The position numbers and the translations under genes were made by a program. The notes beneath the pieces were generated by a model that saw nothing but the letters and a program-made list of their open reading frames with translations, was not told where the DNA came from and searched no databases. DNA of 7,192 nt from Rhodospirillaceae bacterium (lineage in GTDB: Bacteria; Pseudomonadota; Alphaproteobacteria; Rhodospirillales; Magnetovibrionaceae), in NCBI GenBank assembly GCA_002732845.1, contig NVSZ01000009.1, positions 2,021 through 9,212 of the forward strand, in the 5' to 3' direction. Of this stretch, positions 1 to 5,669 are shown in pieces. Numbering within the stretch: position 1 is the stretch's first letter; the number at the start of each line of letters is the position of its first letter.

Positions 1-985
1 CGCCCACACAAATCAGCAAAAAACGAGCGCCACCATCTTTGAGGCTGGATTTAAGCCCACGATTTTCTTTCCACGCTTGAATAAAACCAATGTTTTTCCA
101 CAACCGGGGCCACAAGGTCCACGGCAACAATAACGCGGGCATCACCAGCGCAAACCAATAAAACGGGCGGCGGTGGGCAAAGGATTTGACCATGCGGTCG
201 GCGCTTTGTTTGATAAAAATGGCATCGCGGTATTCCGGCCCGCCGATGAGTGCTGCGGGAATGGCCCACGCCAAGGTGATGGCTAAACCCACCATGACAC
301 TGGAAAACACGCCCAGATACCATTTGCGCCAACGCTGTTCACCGCGACCACAATCAAAATGAGGTCCCCACAGCGGGGCCGCCAAAGCCACGGGCAAGGT
401 GTGCACCAAGATTGCCGGACCTTTTGCCAAACCACCAATGCCTATGCCAAGGCCTGCGATCAAAATACCGAACCAAAAGCCCTGCCCGGTGGCAAAACCT
501 TTCCACGCCTTAACATAACCCAGCAACGCCAAAACCGTGGCGAAGGTCACCAGCATGTCGAACATGGTCATGGTCGAAAAGACCGTCCAATACACGCCCG
601 TCACCAAGATCATCGGGGCCGCCCACGCGGCACTGACGTCCGCATCGGGCCACAGTTCTCGGGCCAGTTTGGCGGTCAAATACAACGCGCCCAAACCGAA
701 CATTGGCGCCACCAGACGCGCCCACAATTCAGAAACGCCAAAAATTGACCAGCCCAAATCCATAAACCAAAACATAAACGGCGGTTTGTGGCTGTAAACT
801 TCACCATTAAGTGTCGGCACCCAGAAATCACCACTCGACCACATTTCCCACGCCACCGTGATGTAGCGGGTTTCATCAATGGGCAACACCGGACGCCACA
901 AAAGGGCCGATCCCATCAAGGCACACCAAATCAAAGTGGTCAGCCACGCGTCAGTATTGGTTTTAGGCGATGAAGAATTGTTCAC
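1..985 (-). CDS. ArnT/PMT-like family 39 glycosyltransferase, 3' end cut by window edge
   Basis: This is an integral inner-membrane glycosyltransferase that would take a sugar from a polyprenyl-phosphate donor and place it on an acceptor (lipid A, another glycan or a protein) on the periplasmic side. The 328 visible codons are open throughout and very rich in Trp and hydrophobic residues, with about eight or more membrane spans. Family signatures are present: DETRY at residues 37-41 (first periplasmic loop, catalytic Asp), a HKPP motif at 66-69, a second acidic residue at D143 (FDML), a GLAKGPA motif at 185-191, and an SADRM...HRRPFYWF block at 261-278 that resembles the ArnT RF...HR.PFWYY block. 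The start is GTG at 985, overlapping the upstream stop codon as GTGA, so translation is probably coupled to the preceding gene. ArnT proteins are about 550 residues, so the periplasmic C-terminal domain lies outside the window. The class is secure; the sugar and acceptor cannot be read from the sequence. Confidence 0.9.
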   Translation of the reverse strand, partial: MNNSSSPKTNTDAWLTTLIWCALMGSALLWRPVLPIDETRYITVAWEMWSSGDFWVPTLNGEVYSHKPPFMFWFMDLGWSIFGVSELWARLVAPMFGLGALYLTAKLARELWPDADVSAAWAAPMILVTGVYWTVFSTMTMFDMLVTFATVLALLGYVKAWKGFATGQGFWFGILIAGLGIGIGGLAKGPAILVHTLPVALAAPLWGPHFDCGRGEQRWRKWYLGVFSSVMVGLAITLAWAIPAALIGGPEYRDAIFIKQSADRMVKSFAHRRPFYWFALVMPALLLPWTLWPRLWKNIGFIQAWKENRGLKSSLKDGGARFLLICVG

Positions 986-1692
986 GGTTGCTCAGTCTTT
1001 TCTGTTTTTGAAGCGCCCAGTTCGACGTCTAAGTTTTTATCCAAAGACTTGCCGTGGCGAAAGTGGCGATAAAGATAAACACCTAACACGCCTGAGCCCA
1101 CAAACAAAATAACGCTGAGCGAAATTCGCCCGGCCGGGTCAACGGCGACCCCACTGCCCAACAAGGCAAAAATAAAGGTTTGCGGAAGATAGCCAATCGC
1201 CGACCCGGTAAAAAACGGCATCGCCCGAACGCTAGACACGCCCGCCGCCAAATTCGTCGCCACGTTGCTGCCCACCGGAAGCATGCGAATCAGCAAGGTC
1301 ATCGTAAAGGTATTGTCGTGCAAAAAGTCATCGAGGCGACGAATGCGGCCTGAAAATTTACGTTGCACGGGACCACGTGCCAACAACCGCGCATAATAAA
1401 AAGATCCAATACAGCCCAACACAGTCCCCAGCAACATCAAGCCCGTGCCCAGCCAGATGCCAAACGCATAGCCTGCCAAGCTGCTGATGATTTGCCGTGG
1501 CAGGCCAAGCCCCGTGGCCAACGTTGCAATGGTGATGAACAAAATCTCACCAGCCATGCCTTGGCCTTTGATATGAGTTTCGATCCAATCATTGGTGAGA
1601 ATTTGGCCAATGTCTTGGCTGTCGAACAGATACAAAAGTCCGGCCAAGGTCGCCATCACCAAAATTCCGCGCAGGATATGGGCCGAGTTCAT
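982..1692 (-). CDS. TVP38/TMEM64 family (VTT/DedA superfamily) membrane protein
   Basis: This is a 236-residue polytopic inner-membrane protein. It has an N-terminal span (about 6-23), a hydrophobic stretch at 47-62, the GLPR-x8-AGYAFG signature (62-78), a GTVLG helix (89-103), a long basic amphipathic stretch (104-126), the RMLPVGSNVATNLAAG block (136-151), the IGYLPQTFIFALLGSG block (166-181) and a last span near 189-208. These blocks are typical of bacterial VTT-domain proteins. The C-terminal tail is hydrophilic and probably cytoplasmic. Related DedA proteins are reported to translocate undecaprenyl phosphate, and eukaryotic VTT proteins act as lipid scramblases; neither activity can be proven here. 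The gene starts 5 bases after the glycosyltransferase 2 stop codon and overlaps the next gene by 4 bases, so it is embedded in a glycolipid operon. No strong ribosome binding site precedes the ATG, which fits coupled translation. Confidence 0.93.
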   Translation of the reverse strand: MNSAHILRGILVMATLAGLLYLFDSQDIGQILTNDWIETHIKGQGMAGEILFITIATLATGLGLPRQIISSLAGYAFGIWLGTGLMLLGTVLGCIGSFYYARLLARGPVQRKFSGRIRRLDDFLHDNTFTMTLLIRMLPVGSNVATNLAAGVSSVRAMPFFTGSAIGYLPQTFIFALLGSGVAVDPAGRISLSVILFVGSGVLGVYLYRHFRHGKSLDKNLDVELGASKTEKTEQP

Positions 1693-1697
1693 ACAGA

Positions 1698-2462
1698 TTA
1701 GCTTTCGTCAGAACGGTGAATGACGGAAACTTTGGGTTTTGAGCCCCGGGCCGTTAGCCACATCACGCCCAACAGATCGCGCGCCGCCACCGACAAACGA
1801 TCCCACATGCCGTATTTGGAAATGCCCCGTTCACGGTTGCGATGATTGACTTCGACCGACACCACTTCGCCGCCACGACGGATCATCAAAGCCGGCAAAT
1901 AACGATGCATATGGTCAAACCGGGGCATATCCATGAAAGCTTCACGGGTGAATACTTTTAAGCCACAGCCGGTATCTGGTGTATTGTCGCCCAACAAACG
2001 CGAGCGCACACCGTTGGCAAGGCGTGACTGAAAACGTTTCCATTCGGTGTCTTTGCGTTTGGCGCGCCACCCCGCGACCAAAAGATAATCAGGATCGGCA
2101 GACTCTTTAAGTTTGGCAAACAAAGCCGGAATGTCGGCCGGATCATTTTGTCCATCCCCGTCCAACGTGGCGATGAATGTAGCGCGCGCTTGGCGGACCC
2201 CCGTTGCCACAGCCGAGCTTTGTCCGCACGCGGTTTCATGTTTAAAAATGCTCAGGCGTGGCTGTTCAGCCTGCATTTTTTCTAACATCTCGGCCGTATT
2301 ATCGGTTGAGCCATCGTTCACATAAACGATTTCATAGTTGGCGATACCGTCCAATGCTGCCGAAATTTCTTCGATCAGGGGGCGAATATTTTCCGCTTCG
2401 TTATGCACGGGCACGACGACGGCAATCTCGAAAACGGGGGAAGAAACAACTGTGTTGGTCAT
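1698..2462 (-). CDS. Dolichol-phosphate-mannose-synthase-like family 2 glycosyltransferase
   Basis: This GT-A fold enzyme transfers a sugar from a nucleotide donor, probably to a polyprenyl (undecaprenyl) phosphate on the cytoplasmic face of the membrane. The protein is 254 residues. It shows the N-terminal VVVPVHNEAENI strand-loop (15-26), YVNDGSTDNT (47-56), the metal/donor site DGDGQNDP (101-108), and the DTGCGLKVF block (163-171) followed by HRYLPALMIRRGG and the NRERGISKYG acceptor-side motif (209-218). These match DPM1-like bacterial enzymes. It lacks the C-terminal transmembrane hairpin of ArnC-type enzymes. The frame is open upstream to an ATG at 2603, but the ATG at 2462 is chosen because it puts the usual short lead before the first beta-strand and has a GGA element about 7 bases upstream; the extra 47 residues resemble nothing in the family. 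It is the first gene of an operon that ends in a GT39 transferase, so it most likely makes that enzyme's donor. The sugar is not determinable. Confidence 0.92.
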   Translation of the reverse strand: MTNTVVSSPVFEIAVVVPVHNEAENIRPLIEEISAALDGIANYEIVYVNDGSTDNTAEMLEKMQAEQPRLSIFKHETACGQSSAVATGVRQARATFIATLDGDGQNDPADIPALFAKLKESADPDYLLVAGWRAKRKDTEWKRFQSRLANGVRSRLLGDNTPDTGCGLKVFTREAFMDMPRFDHMHRYLPALMIRRGGEVVSVEVNHRNRERGISKYGMWDRLSVAARDLLGVMWLTARGSKPKVSVIHRSDES

Positions 2463-2709
2463 ATGAGTTCCAAAATGAACAAAAGCCCTCGGACCTAAAT
2501 TGGCGAAGACGCGCCTTGCTTTTACACCCTCCTGTCTCACCATTCCAGCCCAGAGGTCATCAAAAAAGCAAAAAAACCGCCAAAACCTTAAATTTAGGTC
2601 CATTTAACCCTTGGTCTTTTCGATGGGTGGTTTATTCTAAGAAAAAATAAGTCATAAAAATAACCCTACGAAACTCAAGACAAGACCCTATGGGCGGTAA
2701 TCGATACAC
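2463..2709. promoter_or_regulatory. Divergent intergenic control region
   Basis: This 247-base stretch separates the minus-strand glycosyltransferase operon from the plus-strand diguanylate cyclase gene, so it must hold promoters for both unless one is read from further away. It is more AT-rich than the genes, with A-tracts around 2562-2585 and 2642-2662. On the plus strand a weak sigma-70-like pair can be drawn (TTGGTC at 2611-2616, TATTCT at 2633-2638, 16-base spacer), but it matches consensus poorly. I found no convincing promoter for the minus strand, no riboswitch and no terminator hairpin. A perfect long-range inverted repeat lies inside it and is listed separately. Confidence 0.6.
2491..2601. 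repeat. Perfect 11-base inverted repeat with arms 100 bases apart
   Basis: GGACCTAAATT at 2491-2501 recurs as its exact reverse complement AATTTAGGTCC at 2591-2601. The match stops at 11 bases on both sides. The 89 bases between the arms contain runs of six, seven and four adenines (2562-2567, 2570-2576, 2582-2585) spaced roughly one helical turn apart, which could bend the DNA. Being in a divergent promoter region, the arms could be paired operator sites, but a chance match is possible. Confidence 0.5.
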
Positions 2710-3765
2710 ATGATTTTTCACGATTCAATCCAAGAAGCAAAACAATATGGGCGCGATGCTGTTAAAGAAATGACAGCCCGCAACATTCCTGCGACCCCGG
2801 ATAACTATGCCGTTTGGTACGCTTACGTTTCGGGACGCGATCCTGATTTGTCCCGCATGATTTCCATATTGGACGGCAACGGCCAAAGCTTCACTGCGGC
2901 CATTTGCTCAGATCTTTATAACAAATCATTTGCTTCAGGCATCGATGAGGCCGCGTTGAACGCCACCACGGACCGCATCGAAAGTGAAATGAAGCGCATT
3001 TTGAGCTATGTCGGCGAAGCCGGACAGGGGGCCGCAAACTACAGCACCACCTTGGCCACCGCCCACGGCGATATCTTGGATTCGAAAAATGTCGAAAGCC
3101 TCACCAGCGCCGTCACTAAGGTTTTAACCGAAACCCGCAAAATGGAAGAAATGAATAAAAATCTCGAACATCAACTGGCCAATTCCACCGACGAAATTGG
3201 GCAATTGCGGGACGATTTGGAAGACATGCGCAAAGAAGCCATGACCGATGCGTTGACCGGAATTGCCAATCGCAAATTGTTTGACATGGAACTGCGCGAT
3301 CTTGCCAAAGAAGCGCAAGAAACAGGCGATGAGTTGTCCTTGTTGATGTTAGACATTGATCACTTTAAAAAATTCAACGACACCTACGGTCACCAAACCG
3401 GGGATCAGGTCCTCAAACTGCTGGCCTCCACGATGACCAAAACCGTCAAGGGTGACGATATTCCGGCCCGCTATGGCGGGGAAGAATTCTGCGTCATTTT
3501 GCCCGGCACCAATTTAAAAGATGCCACCGCCGTGGCGGAAAACATCCGCCAACGGGTCTCATCAAAAACGCTGGTCAATCGCACCACCAAAGAAGACTTA
3601 GGGAAACTCACCATTTCCATCGGTGTTGGGCAGTTTGATTTGGGCGAAAGCTTGGCCGATTTGATTAAACGTGCCGATCAGGCGCTGTATGAAGCCAAAC
3701 ATTCCGGCAGAGATTGCGTGAAGACCCAAAACGACATTGGTGCAAACACACAGACGTTCAATTAA
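2710..3765 (+). CDS. Diguanylate cyclase (GGDEF domain) with N-terminal alpha-helical region
   Basis: This 351-residue protein should make cyclic di-GMP from two GTP. The GGDEF domain covers about residues 172-340: DALTGIANR at 180-188, the metal/nucleotide segment DIDHFKKFND at 215-224, YGHQTGD at 226-232, the active-site loop RYGGEEF at 254-260, TISIGVG at 301-307 and the closing ADQALYEAKHSGRD at 322-335. The catalytic loop is intact (GGEEF), so activity is expected. The inhibitory-site position that is RxxD in PleD reads KGDD (247-250). Residues 1-130 form a mostly helical region with a TPDNYAVWYAYVSG segment (29-42) that I recall from many alphaproteobacterial cyclases and to which I cannot assign a function. 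Residues about 135-178 look like a coiled coil leading into the GGDEF domain. No membrane span or signal peptide is seen, so it is probably cytosolic. The ATG at 2710 is the first possible start because an in-frame TAA lies at 2698-2700; the ribosome binding site is weak. The ClC gene follows after 32 bases. Confidence 0.95.
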   Translation: MIFHDSIQEAKQYGRDAVKEMTARNIPATPDNYAVWYAYVSGRDPDLSRMISILDGNGQSFTAAICSDLYNKSFASGIDEAALNATTDRIESEMKRILSYVGEAGQGAANYSTTLATAHGDILDSKNVESLTSAVTKVLTETRKMEEMNKNLEHQLANSTDEIGQLRDDLEDMRKEAMTDALTGIANRKLFDMELRDLAKEAQETGDELSLLMLDIDHFKKFNDTYGHQTGDQVLKLLASTMTKTVKGDDIPARYGGEEFCVILPGTNLKDATAVAENIRQRVSSKTLVNRTTKEDLGKLTISIGVGQFDLGESLADLIKRADQALYEAKHSGRDCVKTQNDIGANTQTFN

Positions 3766-3784
3766 TTGACAAGGGTTTAGGGAC

Positions 3785-3788
3785 AGGA
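3785..3788 (+). promoter_or_regulatory. Ribosome binding site for the ClC gene
   Basis: AGGA at 3785-3788 sits 9 bases before the ATG at 3798. It supports that start over the next in-frame methionine (codon 31, position 3888), which has no Shine-Dalgarno-like sequence in front of it. Confidence 0.6.
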
Positions 3789-3797
3789 CTTATTTAA

Positions 3798-5633
3798 ATG
3801 TCAGACCCGTCCGCAAACAGCTCCTCAGGTCATCAGCCAGACCGTCAATCGAGACGTTCGTCGAGCCGTCAATCCACCACCGTGAACATGATCTATGGTC
3901 TGCGCCGTTTTTTGCGCAAAGACCATACCCTTTTGGGCATTTTGGCGCTGATCACCGGGTTGATTGCGGGATTTTTAGTGGTCGGATTTCGCGAAGGCAT
4001 TCTGTTTTTTCATGGTCTGTTTTTTGATGCCCCCGGCGAACGTTTGTTTCTGTCCGTGGCCCAATTGCCGTGGTGGCAAATTCTTTTGGTGCCCACACTG
4101 GGCGGCTTGGTGGTCGGCCTCTTGATCCACAAAACCTTAAAAAAAGCCCACCCCGAAGGCGTCGCCGATGTCATTGAATCCTTTACGCTTAGAAATGGGC
4201 GTATGCCGTTTTGGTCGGGCCTGCGCGCGGCTTTTATCAATATGCTGTCTATTGGCGTCGGGGCCTCGGTCGGTCGCGAAGGCCCCGCCGTTCATTTAGG
4301 CGCCGTATTGGCGTCGGGTATTTCCCAGCGCCTGCGTTTGGCCCCGCCTCTGGCCCGCACGCTGTTGGCCTGTGGCGTGGCTGCGGCTGTTTCTGCATCC
4401 TTTAACGCACCCATCGCCGGAGCCCTCTTTGCGGGCGAAGTCGTCATTGGTCATTATGCCTTAAAAGCCTTTGCCCCTGTGGTTTTGGCGTCGGTATCAG
4501 GCACCATCATGTCGCGGGCTTATTACGGAGATTTCCCCGCGTTTGTGCTGCCCGCCCACGGCACTATTTCTTATCTTGAATATCCGACCTTTATTCTTTT
4601 GGGCGTGCTGGCCGGGTTCTGCGCCACGTTTTTATTACAAGGCATCTTCAAAGCCCAAAAAATAGCCCAAAGCCTGCCCCTTCCACCGTGGGCTCATCCG
4701 GCCATCGGCGGGCTGGCATTGGGGATTATTGCTTTAGCCTTGCCGCACGTTTTGGGCGTTGGTTATGGAGCCACCGAAATGGCTTTGAACGGCGAAATGG
4801 CGCTTTGGTTATTGCTCGCCGTTTTGGCCGGAAAAATGTTGGCCGTGATGATCAGCCTCGGCTTTGGTTTTGGCGGAGGTATTTTTTCGCCATCTTTAAT
4901 GGTCGGGGCCATGTTGGGCGGCGCTTATGGGATCGTGATGCTTTCTATCTTTCCGACCTTGGACGCGGGATCGGGCGGCTATACCTTGGTCGGCATGGGC
5001 GCGGTCGCCGCCGCCACCTTGGGCGCGCCGATTTCAACGGCCTTGATCATCTTTGAAATGACCGGGGATTATCAACTGACCTTAGGCGTTTTGTTGGCCG
5101 TGGTGACGTCGACTGCGGTGACGCGGCAAATCATCGGCCGCGATTTTTTCACCCTGCAACTGGCCAAGCGGGGGTTGGATTTAAAGGGCGGTTATGAAAC
5201 ACAGGTTTTACGAGCCTTAAAAATTGCCGATGTGATGGAGGCCAAGCCGCAAACCATCGCCCCCAACACGCCGCTTTCAGAAGTCCGCATCCGCATCCAA
5301 AAATCCAAGACCGGAAAGCTGTTTGTCGTTGCAGCGGACGGGGCCCTGTTCGGCACCATTCGCTTGACGGAATTGGGGGACATGGCGTTTACCGACAAAC
5401 AAGACGGTGACAAAACCGCTGCCGATATTGCGCGGCGCCGCCCACCGTTGGTCAAAAAAGACGACGATTTGCAGAGCGCCATCCGAAAAATGACGGATTC
5501 GGGCGAAAGCTTATTGGCCGTAGTCAAAGATATGGAAACCTTTAAATTCTTAGGCACCGTCGAACATATGCATGTTTTGACGGCTTATAACCGGGCTCTT
5601 TTGGCCAGCCGACACGAAGAACACGATCAATAG
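3798..5633 (+). CDS. ClC-family voltage-gated-type chloride channel/transporter with CBS domains
   Basis: This 611-residue inner-membrane protein moves chloride, either as a channel or in exchange for protons. Residues 1-30 are a Ser/Arg/Gln-rich cytoplasmic tail. The ClC core runs from about 43 to 455: the first selectivity segment reads HPEGVADVIE (118-127), the gating segment is ASVGREGPAVHLGA (156-169) with gating glutamate E161, SFNAPIAGALFAGEV (201-215) follows, and GGGIFSP (359-365) carries the pore Phe F363. A C-terminal cytoplasmic part (about 470-600) resembles a CBS pair: IADVM at 476-480 opens the first repeat and the second ends near 595. CBS pairs often bind adenine nucleotides and regulate the pore. 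Aligned by eye to the E. coli transporter, the proton glutamate (E203) is Val214, the central tyrosine (Y445) is Phe451, and the serine filter motif GSGIP is replaced by PEGVA. No frameshift is seen. The gene is 32 bases downstream of the cyclase and possibly in the same operon; the helicase gene starts 36 bases after it. Confidence 0.95.
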   Translation: MSDPSANSSSGHQPDRQSRRSSSRQSTTVNMIYGLRRFLRKDHTLLGILALITGLIAGFLVVGFREGILFFHGLFFDAPGERLFLSVAQLPWWQILLVPTLGGLVVGLLIHKTLKKAHPEGVADVIESFTLRNGRMPFWSGLRAAFINMLSIGVGASVGREGPAVHLGAVLASGISQRLRLAPPLARTLLACGVAAAVSASFNAPIAGALFAGEVVIGHYALKAFAPVVLASVSGTIMSRAYYGDFPAFVLPAHGTISYLEYPTFILLGVLAGFCATFLLQGIFKAQKIAQSLPLPPWAHPAIGGLALGIIALALPHVLGVGYGATEMALNGEMALWLLLAVLAGKMLAVMISLGFGFGGGIFSPSLMVGAMLGGAYGIVMLSIFPTLDAGSGGYTLVGMGAVAAATLGAPISTALIIFEMTGDYQLTLGVLLAVVTSTAVTRQIIGRDFFTLQLAKRGLDLKGGYETQVLRALKIADVMEAKPQTIAPNTPLSEVRIRIQKSKTGKLFVVAADGALFGTIRLTELGDMAFTDKQDGDKTAADIARRRPPLVKKDDDLQSAIRKMTDSGESLLAVVKDMETFKFLGTVEHMHVLTAYNRALLASRHEEHDQ

Positions 5634-5634
5634 C

Positions 5635-5669
5635 TTTTCAGGCCGCAAACCCGTGCTATACATCTGTTT
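5635..5669 (+). promoter_or_regulatory. Putative extended -10 promoter, possibly giving a leaderless helicase mRNA
   Basis: TGCTATACAT at 5654-5663 reads as an extended -10 element (TG-N-TATACA, hexamer at 5657-5662). A -35-like TTTTCA lies at 5635-5640 with a 16-base spacer. The expected start of transcription falls at about 5669-5670, which is the A of the helicase ATG. No Shine-Dalgarno sequence lies between the promoter and the ATG, consistent with a leaderless transcript. This is a visual match only. Confidence 0.4.

Noticed and set aside
359..797. Open frames on the plus strand inside the GT39 gene
   Set aside because: Their products are low-complexity and His/Arg/Gln-rich, and they lie antisense to a continuous GT39 frame with clear family motifs.
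2528..2533. Perfect AGGAGG on the minus strand upstream of GT2
   Set aside because: No usable start codon lies 5-10 bases downstream; it is followed directly by GTG TAA.
2562..2585. T-runs on the minus strand resembling a terminator tail
   Set aside because: No GC-rich hairpin precedes them on that strand, and a terminator there would cut off the GT2 operon.
2463..2603. 47-residue upstream extension of the GT2 reading frame, starting at ATG 2603
   Set aside because: It is open but aromatic-rich and unlike the family, would take the start into the inverted repeat, and is not needed because ATG 2462 gives a normal-length protein.
3766..3771. Perfect TTGACA just after the cyclase stop codon
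   Set aside because: The only -10-like sequence (TATTTA at 3791-3796) is at a 19-base spacing and would start transcription after the ClC ATG, whose ribosome binding site is good; treated as chance.
4010..5056. Alternative open frames overlapping the ClC gene on both strands
   Set aside because: They are shadows of the ClC frame, which has full-length family conservation.
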